In this document: piece after piece, positions 10,481 to 22,145 of the stretch
Position numbering within the stretch: the stretch's first letter is position 1
How the letters are laid out: the number at the start of each line of letters is the position of its first letter
NCBI RefSeq assembly: GCF_041296385.1
Contig: NW_027184085.1
Span: 58,190,109 to 58,254,108, forward strand
Length of the DNA stretch: 64,000 bases
Source: Aphelocoma coerulescens
Taxonomy: Eukaryota; Chordata; Aves; Passeriformes; Corvidae
Direction: 5' to 3'
Notes under the pieces: generated by a model
What the model was told of the DNA's origin: nothing
Database searches by the model: none
What the model saw: the letters and a program-made list of their open reading frames with translations, nothing else
Position numbers and translations under genes: made by a program

Positions 10481-13400
10481 CTAAAGAACATGACTGACAT
10501 GGGGAGGTTGAGTGAGATGAGATGTTTTTAGCCCTGCAAAGTTAAAGCTAAGGACCATATTGGAAGAAGCCAAGATAAACTCCTTGCAGCAGAAGCAAAC
10601 AATATGAAAGGGATTACAGAAGGGACAGTGGCCTTGAACAGCAAGCTGGATAGATCAGGTTGTATGTATGGAAAAATGTTTTCATGATAGAATACCAGGA
10701 TATCCATAGAAACTGTGGATGCACCATCAGAGAAGGTTACGAAGTCAAAGCTTTGGTTGATCACCTCTAAAGTGAAACCAGAACAGATTTTAACCAGAAA
10801 GACGTCCTAACCAGCAATTTTAAGCATTGCTTAGATTAATCTACCCTAACTGCAAAAGTTTGAAGGCAAAATTATGGTATATATTTTACCATTTATGAAT
10901 GCATATTCTGCAGGCATCAGTTCCAGGAACCTAATGCTCAGTGTGACCTCTCCTTTTTCATGTCACAATTTAGATCTTTTAGCTATGTCTTATAATGCAT
11001 TTTCAGTTCATTTGTGACTGCATCTTTCCAAAACAAAACTGAATTTGCTTACTTTTTTGGTTTTATTTTTATAAAGATCTCCCTTTTGCTACTCTACCTT
11101 TTCTCATTGTTTGCTCTCTTCTTTGCATACAATAAAAAAAGGAAGAAATTTTAAATCCTAATTAAAGACTTGTTTATGTGTGAGGTAGGGTCCTCTACAA
11201 TGTCAGAAAAGTGAAAATTTTGCAAAGTAGAAAAAGACTAGGGATTTCATTTAGTTCAATTCATTCCACTCAAAACATCACATTGTTAGTTCAAATAGAA
11301 CAAAGCCATAACTAGGCAGATGGAAATATTTCTCATCCATTTTCAAGATATTCTAAATTAACTTTTTAGAAAACTGTTTAAACAGCCAATAGCAAAGATG
11401 GTGTCTTTAGTTAGCTTTTGCACACAAATACCAAGCATTTACTTTTACATAAGATAAAATCAGTACAAGTTACTGAATTCAAATAAGTCTGTTAACACAA
11501 GACCATCCTGCAATATCTCCTTCTCAGTAAAGAGGGCATATGATCAACAGAAACAAATTCCCAGCAGATTAATTAAGTTAGTTTTATAATATCACAGTGA
11601 CAACTGCAGTTTGAAAACAGAGGAATAGCTAAGCAGAGGTCTCTTTTAGCAATATGAAAGCAGAGAGCATTATAGAGAAACTGGTGAAAAAGCAAGCATT
11701 TGTTCTAAAAGTAGGTAGATGAAAAACAATTTTAAAACCAAATGTATTGTCCTATTTCATCAATGCTACCACAACTGTAACAGTGATACTCAGATATAAT
11801 AAGTAATAAATATTTTGCTCACTGATTTATTATAAATAGAAATTTACTCACTTTTGCAGCTACAACAACTTAAAAACATTTTTCTCTAGGAAAAAGATCT
11901 TATTATACAATTATTTTCCCACAATCTATTTATTGCTATTGCAAAATCTGTTTAAATGGAAACAAATAATAGGCTCAATCAAATAAATTCCGTTGCCTTC
12001 CACATTACATATAGATTTTGGTTCATTTATAACCTTAGATGGTCTAGCAATTTAGTTTTCAAAAGTTTTAAATTCTATTGACTAGGTCTTCTAGTAATAC
12101 ATTCTAGGTATCAATCTTTCTAACAAAATAAAGTGTCAAAGTCTCCAATATAAATAATGTGTTTGTCATATGCCCAATTGCTGTCAGTTTGGTGGAAGTG
12201 TGTAAAAACTCTCCAGTAATTCAAATGTAGGTAATTCAAAGGGAGCTTTGCCAATCAACATGGGGCTCAGATTCTCAAATTCTAAGCTTCTCATACTGAT
12301 TATGCAGATGGTTTCCACTCCCAACTTGCAATGCAACCATATTTATTGGTAAAGGATATTTACTCCAGTGATAAAGTTAAGGAAACAAATAAACAGACAC
12401 ATAAGCTTATTTTAAAGAAATACGTAATCAGTGTTAGTCAAAAAATTGCAGGTTTTTTTAATTGGGGATGTTTTACTTGCTGAAACATTAATCTCTCACT
12501 TGACATTAGTCTTCTTAATTACTACACAGGCCTATTTAAATCTCAGTAGCTAAACCTCAATGTAACAAGTTACTGAACTAATACATTGGTGAATTTTTAA
12601 TAATGACATAACTTCCAGAACATCATCCCTTACCTGTCATGGATTTTTTTTTTTCTGCTTTCCATATGAAAATTCTTGGCTGATTTTGCTAATTTGCTTG
12701 TGCCTCTATAAAGTACACAGTACACATTGCAAAAGCAGAATTTTCTGCCCACTGGTTTCAGTTTATGTAAGTGGAATACCTGGGCTACAAAAGCAGCTGA
12801 CAGTGATCCAGAACACATATGTAAAAATTCATCTTCATGACACTCACCCTGACACCAATGGATCTTCACTGAGGCAAAATCAGGATCACTTAATTTCACA
12901 ACTCTCAATTACTATTTTTGCTTTTCTTCTCACAGCCTCTAAGTCCCATTCAGTGGGACTTTCAGCATATGCAATGTGTTGAGTGAAAAGAGTTCCATAG
13001 CTTCCCTCTATACTGCTTAAATAAACACTTTTGTGTTATTTTTGAGCTTCCCAGTAGCTAGCTTGGTTTGACATTCCCTACCTCTGCACACTTGATGCCA
13101 TTCATGATCTTGTCACCTACTTCTCTTTCACACCTGTGTTGAGCAGAAGAATCATTGCCTGCTGTCACTTCACTGACAAATCTAATTGTACCATTTAATT
13201 TTTCTACGTTTTCATTCATTTCATTCATTCTCTGACGCTTTTTCAGGTTTTTTTTTGTTTGTTTGTTTTCCAGTCATGGAACTGGATATAGTATTTAAAA
13301 AGTTAAATATAATGGCTTACTGCATATCTATTGATTGGCACAATGATGGATTTAATGTTCTCTTATTTTCTCTGCTGCTTTCCTAATAATTGTTAGCTGC

Positions 13401-13569
13401 GTACTTGCATTTTTTCTGACCTCCTAAGCACAAGACCAAAATTTTCATAGAAAGATTTAACTGCTAAATATAATGCTAAGTGGAATATGTAAAAAATAAA
13501 AGTGCTTTCATATCAGTTTACATTTCTCTTCACTAAATTTAATTTTAAATTTTAATAACCAGTCATTCA
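10481..13569. other. Unassigned sequence, no gene seen
   Basis: 10481-10800 is moderately GC-rich and could be more of the old CR1, but matches nothing I know. The rest is AT-rich single-copy DNA. A few (CATT) units occur near 13205-13226. Confidence 0.55.
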
Positions 13570-15060
13570 GGCCACTCCTATTTAACACCTTTAATAACTT
13601 AGTATGATCATCAAATTTACCAAATAATGATACACTACGTTTCCAGCATATTCACATGTTCAAATATATTTTGAGACACATGGACCCCAGTATATGTCCC
13701 ATAGAACTTCACTCTTGGGCTCTGTAACCCTGTGAAAACTGACCAAAAAATTAGTATCTTCTCCAATATTTTACAATCTTTTATGAATGCAGGAACTTTC
13801 CTCTTAGCCAGATGCAGTTTCCTCTGTTTTCTCTTAGCCATCTGTGCACTTTCCTGCAGTGTTTGGTAATATTGACACTGTTAGATGCATTCTAGTTCTT
13901 TCTAAAAAGGTATTTATTATGGTTTGAACCGTTTTACCCAGTACCGATTTAATGGCCTAACTCTTGCAATCTAAAACTGGCAACATAGTTGCCATAATCT
14001 CACATCTCAAAAGCTATCAAAATAGCTTTAAAGAACACATCACAGGTACTATTGGGCTATTCCATCCTGAGTATCTTTAAAAAACTTAGGTGTACATCCC
14101 TTCATTTTGTTTTGTACCACCTCAAACTGAAAAAGCATGACTTCATATGAGCTCCCCCACAAAAATTAATGTGTGAGAATCTACAAAAGTCCTTCTACAG
14201 CACAAGCAGAATTAAAGCGTTACAATTTTGTTCCTATAGCTTCTTCTAAGTGCTTCTATTTTCCTTGATTATCTTCCAGCAGTACAGTCTCCCACACTTG
14301 CCTCTGCTCTTTTGTAGAAACAGAATTTGTTAATTCTTGTTTCTTTCAACTATTTCAGTTGAGAAATCTCTTAAGTATCTTGGAATTATTTTGATTAACC
14401 TTGATGTGGGTTTGCTGTTTGTTTTAATTTACATTTAGTCTTAAGAAGCTTACAGTCCTCACATTTTCTTTAAAAATCTCCATCAATCTGAAGGATGTCT
14501 TGCCCTCAGTAGCCTGAAACCCTGCTGATTAGCCATGTGGTTTCCCTTTTACCCTTTCTCAAGCCTTTCTAGCTAAGCAGAATATATTTGTTCTCTGCCT
14601 TCAATAATACCTTAAATAGTCTCTGTGCCATCTGCCATGACTTGACCCTCTTAGTGACCCTCTTAGTATTCCTTCCAGATTCTCCTGAAGCTCTTGTTTA
14701 TAATTGTCCTTTCTGAAGTTCACCCCAGCTGTGGGGAGATTTCATGGCTTCTTGGCAGCCCCACAAGGATATTGAATCTAGAGAGAGAAGTAATTTGAAC
14801 AACATCCACCTGGCTTTTGCTTCCTCTCTCATGGCATCTTTTAACTGTCCAGTCCACGAAAATTACTAATTTAGTCTCAGCAGTCCTCTAAGGAATCTGA
14901 CTGCAAAGTATGTGTCGCTCTGTTCAATCTAATTTTCTCTGTAAGATCCAGTCTCAGTAACAGCTTCCTGCCTTCAGGGGAGCTCCAGGGCAGAGGGATG
15001 GCTGTCCTTCATCCACCCCTCCTTAGACAATATCCGACCACTATCTTGCGGTCAGGTTTT
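13570..15060 (-). mobile_element. Ancient CR1/L3-type LINE remnant
   Basis: On the plus strand, short blocks occur in the order expected for the reverse complement of an amniote CR1/L3-type LINE: AGTATGATCATCAAATTTACC (RT motif C region, 13601-13621), TGGACCCCAGTATATGTCCC then AGAACTTCACTC (13680-13712), GAAAACTGACCA (13734), GAACTTTCCTCTTAGCC (13793), TTAGGTGTACATCCCTTC (14086), and CCTTTCTGAAGTTCACC.. with CCACAAGGATATTGAATC (14709-14778), the linker/endonuclease side. No open frame remains. The family assignment rests on my recollection of the consensus and on collinear block order, not on an alignment score, so the outer limits are uncertain by 100-200 bp. Confidence 0.6.
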
Positions 15061-18000
15061 ATTAACAGCATCATTGCCTTGCTATGTACCCAGCACATCA
15101 CTGATCAGAGAAAAAAAAATCTGTCCCTTGGGGATATTCACGACATGTGACACTTGGGGCAACCATATCAGGAGAGGGACATTTTAATAAGATCCTGGTA
15201 ATCACCAGGTTTTTGTAATCCTTTTCTTCCACTCCACAAAAGAGCTATTTTAAAATACCCCTATTTTCCTCATGAATGATGGTAATCCTTGTCTTTTAAA
15301 AATTCAAGTGCTGAAATCACATCTTGTAGACACGTCCAGAACTGTCAGCATTTTGTTTCACACAACCTCACCATTTCAAGCCTATTGGCCGCTTCAGGTG
15401 GCTTTTCAGATGCCAGCTAATGAAACAATGCAGTATTACTCTAAAACTATTTCTGCAGGCACTTCTTAAATGCATGACACATAAACCTACAAAAGGAGGC
15501 ATCCATTGCTGTAAGTTGAAAAAATTCTGCTGGTCCTGTCAGTATGCTTGGATGAACATAATGGAAATAACACAGTTTTTTTGCTGTTTAATGAGATAAT
15601 CTAATTGTCTCCTCTGGTTTTAAACTACAAAAAAGCATTTCAGGGCTAATTATTTGCCAACAATTTCTGAAATTGTGTGTTGAAATGCTGTGTCATGGGA
15701 GTTTCTGCACAATACACAGATATCATCTCAATTTATATCCAATATTGAACACTTATCTAAAGATTTAATTTAAATCTACAAAAATCAAGCAACGTGGATT
15801 TCTCCCAGTGACACTGGTAGTAAAATAAGGCATGGTACATGACACTGAATGAGTGTGAACACACACTGAAATTTACTTTCCAGCATGAAGTCCCAGTAAA
15901 GCAAAGGTGCAAATAACAGCATGTGATTGATGAGAACTAGGGTTTGCAGTGTTATCTTCCAATTACATTTGTCACTTAAATTAGACCAACATGTTGGTAT
16001 ATGTTCATCATTTTTGCATTGCACACACTATATAAAACCACTCCTGGGACCAAGTAATTATTTTTCATATGTCATATATTTTTCTGAAGAAAACTGTGCA
16101 TTGTTTCAGGTGGGTATTGTGCAACAAAATTTTTACACACAAGCTGATTTAGAACTCAGCATAGCAGAAAAGTATTTGCAAGTAGTAACAATTAATTCCA
16201 CTGGATTTTTATTGGGCTATTTTCAGATACAGATGAATGCATTTTGTTCACAAAAATAAGAGCTTTTCCAAGTATTATTATTAGACAATAATTAAAGTGT
16301 TCAAATTATCATTCTGAAATTTTCTTATTGTTTCAATAATGTTGTTCCTTCCTTAAACAACTGAACGCTTCTCTCAAAGAACAAGCTCTCCAATTTTAAA
16401 ATACAGATTATCCAAAAAGGGAGGAAAACCAAGCCAGTGCCTGTTGTGTGTCCAAACAAGTTATTCTAATGACACAGAAATGACATCACAGCAAGAACAC
16501 TATAAGCCAAAAGCTAAATTGTGTGTGAACAAAACACAGCCATCATTCTTTAACAAATACAAAGTTTTCATTTATCCATTGCACCAAAGGAAATTGACCA
16601 CTAACTTTCATGAAAAGAGTCAAATCATAAGATCATCGCTATTTTTACCAAATGAGGGAATCTAACATAAACTTATTTAATTTTCTGATTTCCTGACAAA
16701 CTTCAAAAGCTGTTTATGGCTTCAGAGTCACAAGCAAAGAATGAGCTCAGGTCTTTCACCAAAAAATACAGTAACATGAGCATCTTTTGCAGTAACAGGA
16801 CTTGTGGCACTTACTTCAGCAGAGCTGGCATTTCATTCATGAGCAGGTAAGGGTGCCATGCGTGCACACACACACGAACATACACGCATAACACTTGTTA
16901 GCACATTAGAGCAGAACAACAAATTTTTAGGATATCTGCCCTTCACAAAGTTAACCCACAGAATTTTTTTATTAATTTTTGTTGTTGAAATGTATTTTTT
17001 CTGTTAGTGAGCACTTAAACGGTTCCATAAAGCAATAATCTGAAAGAAAAGCCTACTCAACTTTATAAATCAGATACATATAACTGGATTTAAGATGAAT
17101 GATTTAAGTGAAGTGGGAACCAAATGCATTAGTTTTCTCTTAAAATTACACATAGGCTAATGGACTAAGAGAAAAAAGGAAAAAAATATTTTTATTTAAA
17201 ACAGCTCTAGCATTGAAATGTTCAATAACTCTACAACAAAACACTGCATTAGATGGATAACAATGACTGTTCTTAACTGTAAACTGTAGATTGTTCCAAG
17301 AAACAACCTATTATTCTGTAGCTTTTCAAATTAGAGAAACAGTATCAAATTCAAGACCTTGTCAGTATGCCAAAACAAACAAAACACCAAACATAAACCT
17401 TAGCACACACGCACCCCAGAAAAACCCAACCCCCCAAATGACTAAACCAGTTTTTGAGCAAAATGAGACAGCTGGCAAAAGGTCTCTGTATAATTTGGGA
17501 AACCACCATTATTTGACTACATTCATTTCATTCTTAAACATCCAAATTTTCACTTACTAAAACTTACTGATAATAAAAACCCTATCCCATTATATATTTA
17601 AATTCATCCTGTGGATATTAAAATAAACTATGTTCTGAAATTAAGAGTTAAAATACCTCCTTTTGTTTTCCATACATATTTGCCTATATAAATATACTTC
17701 ATCATTTTACAAATTACAGTATTTATATTAAAGCTTTCATTCAGCAAATCATTACAGCTTAACAAAGAACAAACAATTCCTGTGTTTTGGTTCTGTCTTT
17801 AAATCACTTTTGGAGATAATGAAAACCAGCCAAAATGAGTGACTGCAAATAATACAAACAACACATTTATTTAGAAAAATAAACTGAAAATGTTGCTTGT
17901 CTGTTAGATTTCTCCATGAAGTATAGACAAATGGCTAGAAAAATTTTATGTCAAGTACATATTACAAATGACTTCTTTAGCAGTAACTGGGACTAAATGT

Positions 18001-18138
18001 CAATGTTCAATAGGAACATTTTTTGATGTATAATTCAATAGACTAAATTTCTCAGTTGCTAATATGATAAAAAAAATGGATGCTATTAAAAAAGATTGTA
18101 TCCCCTTTTTAAATACACCTTATCATGTTTCTGCTTTT
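15061..18138. other. AT-rich unique sequence, no gene seen
   Basis: No repeat family, tRNA or splice-bounded exon recognised. A short CA-rich stretch occurs at 16862-16876. Confidence 0.55.
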
Positions 18139-18186
18139 TCATATATATACATATGTATATATGTATGTATATGCATGTATTTATTT
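18139..18186. repeat. (AT)n/(GTAT)n simple repeat with minus-strand AATAAA
   Basis: Alternating AT, GTAT and GCATGTAT units. On the minus strand it includes an AATAAA hexamer at 18185-18180, which would be a suitable polyadenylation signal for the minus-strand candidate terminal exon (18933-19027), about 750 nt past its stop. Confidence 0.7.
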
Positions 18187-18932
18187 CATCCTAAGAAAGG
18201 ACCACAGTCCTTTCTGTGAAGAGATCCCCATAGTGAAAGAGAGCATAACTGTCTTTCTTCAGTTCTAACTTTTTAATTCCTTTTGGAGCCCTGGCAAAGT
18301 ATAGCTTGTTATGGTCAAAAATCTCCTGGGGCCATCTGTGCAAATGGTGGCACACATCATTACCCTGAATGGAAGTGACAGTGCAAATACTAGAAGTGCA
18401 TCGAGATGCAATCTCTAAGAGCGGAACTTCCTCAAAGTTGGGTGGAGGACAGGAGACAGCATCCTTTTAAGTGAGTGAACTTCACTTATGCCCTGTTCCT
18501 GTATGGCTTTGAATATATACAAGGGATGACAGAGGTGTTCTTCCCCACAGACAGTAACATTCCTCTGTTACAACAAATGTATTCATTTTCTGAAATTACG
18601 TGAGTGCTTTGTTTCTCCTTTTGGCTACATTTTGAAGTATTTGTTGATGCTGGCTGTACCCATAAAAAACTCATTTGGTACTCTGGTTGGTCAGCACAGA
18701 ACTCAGGTGTCAGGCTTGGAGACAGCAGTTTCTGCAACGGGGCAAGACAGTTAGTTCTCTTATCCTTCTTTCCCACTGAGTGGAATTTAAGGCTGTGGCT
18801 TTTGCCAGGACCCAGCTTGTAGCTGCCAGATCTGAGAAAGATGATTCAATGCAGATTACACTAGTGATCAGTTGTGCTCTGACTTGAAGGGTTTTTCCAT
18901 TCTTCACTAAGGGTCAGGTTCCTGGTTACTTC

Positions 18933-19027
18933 TCAGATCTGGTCTGCAAGAAGTCGCAATGATGGATCTGATATGCGAATTAATTGACGTGCCTCCAAAT
19001 ACAGACATTCCTTCAAGCCTGAAGGTG
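18933..19027 (-). other. Candidate terminal coding exon, unrecognised protein
   Basis: On the minus strand a strong acceptor (CTTTCTTTTCTTTTTAACAG, a long pyrimidine tract) leads into an open frame reading PSGLKECLYLEARQLIRISD then PSLRLLADQI and TGA at 18935-18933. A second frame from the same acceptor (TFRLEGMSVFGG..) is also open, so the true frame is undecided. About 750 nt further there is an AATAAA at 18185-18180, and the stretch between is less AT-rich than the flanks, as a 3' UTR might be. I cannot name the protein. This may be the last exon of an unannotated gene, a lncRNA exon or chance. Confidence 0.3.
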
Positions 19028-19547
19028 CTGTTAAAAAGAAAAGAAAGGTAAAGTTATAAAAGTGTTACTTTAAATAGACAAGTTAATAAACAAAACATAA
19101 CTTTGAATTATCATCCCATTTTCCATGTAAGCAGGAGTTCAAAAAACAATGTTATTTTGAAACTTGATCTTTTATAGTTGCGCTTTATTATGTATACAAG
19201 CCTTGGTTCTATGCCTGGGTAAATGGGTTAGCTTCAATGGTGTCTTTGAAATCACATTATTTACACCCCCTGTGAAATCTGGACTCTAATACTTGTTCAT
19301 AAATTAAATAGAATCTGAAGTCAGCAGAAGTTCCCCACCTGACAAGTTTTCTAGTCACTAAAATACTATATAAAATTCTGATTTGGATCTTTCACGTGCC
19401 TTTTTGTGAAACTGTTTCAATTTGTATGAAACACTAATAATGCTGCAATCTAATGCTGAGGCTCACTGACTTACTGAGTTTTCCTAACTTTATTTATAAG
19501 GCAAGATAAAGCAGCAGCATCAAAAAAAGAGATCTTAGAATACTTAC

Positions 19548-19656
19548 CTGGTAGCTGGGACAATAATTTGGGTTAAAGGATTAAATTCACACCTCCTGAG
19601 GAAAAGAATAACAACTTCCTCATCCAGTTTTGGTGGTTTACACCCAGAGGTACATA
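19548..19656 (-). other. Candidate internal exon upstream of 19027, unrecognised
   Basis: The donor CAG|GTAAGTA at 19547 is a full consensus 5' splice site on the minus strand. Two acceptors could start the exon: CTTCCTCTTCCTTGAAG| at 19657 (109-nt exon, with an ACTAAT branch-like site upstream) or TTATTCTTTTCCTCAG| at 19596 (48-nt exon). One frame is open throughout: CTSGCKPPKLDEEVVILFL then RRCEFNPLTQIIVPAT. The intron to the candidate at 19027 would be about 520 bp. In that frame the spliced product would use the TFRLEG.. frame of the next exon. Unrecognised. Confidence 0.27.
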
Positions 19657-20464
19657 CTTCAAGGAAGAGGAAGATCACTTCTTTGCCATTAGTTTTGTGA
19701 ATCTAGACCCTCATTCACATTTCCTCTTATTTCTTATGGACTTGAACGATTTAAGCTGATAAAGACTGCCAAGGGGTAGGACGGAATTTCACTGTCAGAC
19801 AAAAAAAAAGGAATCTGAATTTGATGTAATGTAAGCCTTTTAGTTTCTTTCCCCCACTACTCAATGAGAAAAGATAAAATATTAAGGGAAACTTATTTAA
19901 CACTCAGAATTGTTACAGTGACCCAGTGTAACCCAATTGTCTCACAAACATGGTATAACAAATCTGTGATACCACTGGCTTAGCAGGCAGTTTTTTTCCT
20001 AGTCAGTTATTCAGGGTTTGACTCACATTGTTAATGAAAAAGAAGAGTGTTCTAAACATCTGTTAGCAGCTTATTTTTAAACTGAAGACAATCTTCATAT
20101 CACTAAAAACACACAACACTTTCTCAACTGTCACGGTTTCAAGCCTCAATTACATTTGGGCTAATGATTCCTGTATGTTATTACCTCATAAAAACCACCA
20201 AAAAAAGACAGTATTACTCTTGAATGCAGCTTAATTCTCAGGAACAGGATGAACGTGGTACAACCAACATAACCTTTAAAAGTAATAATGATAATAATAC
20301 GAAAGAGATAACACAAATAGTATTTGTTGTCAGAAAACAGTTGTTCCTCAAATTTAGATTCTGAATACAGTAAAACACAATGCTGAGCACTGTAGACATG
20401 AAGAGGAGTATGCTTTTTTTCTTTTCCTCTAGGTTGCAATTCATAAACATAGACAATATCATGC

Positions 20465-21018
20465 TGTTGTGGTTTAATCCCAGTCAGCAACTACATAACA
20501 TGCAGTTGCTCCATCACCCCCCCACACACAGCAGGTGGGGGAGGAGAACTGGGGAAAAAAGGGAAAAACCTGAATAAAATTAAAATATTACAATAGTAAT
20601 AATGCTGATAACAAAACCAATTGTAATAAAAGTGAGACTACAAATAAAAAGAGAGAAATAAAGCCCACGAAGACAAGTGACACCCAATTCAACTGCTCAC
20701 CACCTGCTGACTGACGTCCAGCCTGTCCACAAGACAAATCAGCAGCTCCCACCCAACTCCCCCCAGTTTATTGCACATGAGTTTATGGTATGGAATATCC
20801 CTTTAGCCAGACTGGGCCATCTCTCCTGGTTTTGCGCCCTCGTGGCTTCTTATGGGCTTCCTCACTGGCAAAGCAGAGGAAGCTGAAAAGTCCCCAGCTT
20901 AGGGTAAGCACCACCCAGCAACACCTGAAACACCACTGTGTTAATCAACATTATTCTCATACCAAATCCAAAACAATACTAGGAAGAAAATTAACTCCAT
21001 CCCAACCAAACCCAGGAT
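20465..21018 (-). mobile_element. Solo ERVL-type LTR
   Basis: About 550 bp matching a very common avian ERVL-type LTR, antisense in this window. On the minus strand it starts with CCTGGGTTTGGTTGGGATGG, AGTTAATTTTCTTC, and has the internal ACTGGCTAAAGGGATATTCC-CATACCAT block that precedes the TATA region (here altered to AATAAA-like). It finishes with CTGGGATTAAACCACAACA. No gag, pol or env lies beside it, so it is a recombined solo LTR, an inert old copy. I could not find a convincing target-site duplication at its ends. A C-rich run (20517-20523) lies near its 3' end. Confidence 0.82.
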
Positions 21019-21853
21019 GATTGCTTACAAAACCAGGAAGTGATTTATTGAGTATACCTGAATTTCTCCAGCATCTCTGTCATTGAGTTGTCAACCCACA
21101 CAATTCAATTCATTCCAAGTCATACAACCATGTGACATCCACTCTCATTTCACCAACATTCTATCAAGGAAGAAATGACTGCTTATTTTTCTTTACAAGA
21201 CCTGTGCTAAGGAGCAAAGTCTATGAAAATATTTTGCACCTTTCTACATTAATAACAAATTTGTTCAAATTAAAAATTATGGTTAAACTTGCTAAGTGGA
21301 AAATTCATTAGGTAACAACGCCTGCATTAAAAAAACAGCTGTTCCTCTTGCTACCTCCTCCAAAAATCCATAATAGCAAACCATTATTGTACACATGAAG
21401 AAGTGAGCAAAAAGAGAAAAAAGGCCAGCCACTGAAAAAAAAAAGTGCCTACTAATTGCAGATTCCTATCCTGAACTGTCTAGCTTTTAATCCTATGGTC
21501 TGTACTATTTTTGATAGCAAGGCTGTACATTCATATCTCTATATTTAATTCATCATTATAAAATCACTGTGTTACACCATACCTTGCCAATAACCTCATA
21601 GTAAACAACCCCTGACCTTATTAGTCATTATTATGGAGCTAGAGCTCAGACAATTTGCAGGAGACCACTTTGTTCACTCACATCCCTTCTCCTTTTCAGT
21701 ACTTTGGCAGCATCAGCATGACATTCTCTTCCTTCTACAGCACCAGTATTAAGTCCCAAAAGCCAGAGAATCAATGCTGCTGTTCTCCCCATTCCAAACC
21801 AGATAACTACTCTTCTGTAATAAAAAATAATTTTACTTCTCTGCATGTATTAC

Positions 21854-21988
21854 CTGAAAACCATCTATGTCCTTCTGCTTTGTTCTGTTTGTCACAGTCT
21901 TCTTAAAAACTGAGAGTGAATCTATCCCATCTACAACAACATCCTCCTTCTCATCATGGCCATGACCATACTGTCTCTGGACAAATTG
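21854..21988 (-). other. Candidate exon-like open segment, unrecognised
   Basis: Minus-strand segment between the pyrimidine-rich acceptor region (TTTTCCACCCACAG at 22001, with a second AG at CGTAG 21989) and the donor TTTTCAG|GTAATA at 21853. From the second AG it is open for 45 codons: QFVQRQYGHGHDEKEDVVVD, GIDSLSVFKKTVTNRTKQKD, IDGFQ. From the first AG an in-frame stop follows within four codons. Only 39 nt beyond the donor another acceptor-like site precedes KSSYLVWNGENSSIDSLAFG and a stop; that spacing is too short for a normal intron, so a decayed exon or retrocopy is as likely as a live exon. Confidence 0.22.
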
Positions 21989-22099
21989 CTACGCAGAACC
22001 CTGTGGGTGGAAAATGTTAAGGGAAAAGGCTACTGAGGGAAGCACCCTTTCAGCCTCAGACCTATGAAATGGCTACCCTCATTCTCAGATACAGAGAAA

Positions 22100-22145
22100 C
22101 CACTGCATTTATTGGTCTTTATTTAAAGACCAATAAATGCAGTGG
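22100..22145. repeat. Perfect 46-bp palindrome (22-bp arms, 2-nt centre)
   Basis: The left arm CCACTGCATTTATTGGTC.. (22100-22121) is matched base for base by its reverse complement at 22124-22145, with TT between. The match stops exactly at both arm ends. The structure would form a tight hairpin in single-stranded DNA or RNA. The surrounding sequence does not look like a known inverted-repeat transposon, and no target duplication is seen. Confidence 0.95.

Noticed and set aside
19540..19551. 12-nt match to the 5' end of U1 snRNA (ATACTTACCTGG)
   Set aside because: The match stops there; no stem-loops or later U1 blocks follow. It is better explained as the reverse complement of a consensus splice donor on the minus strand.
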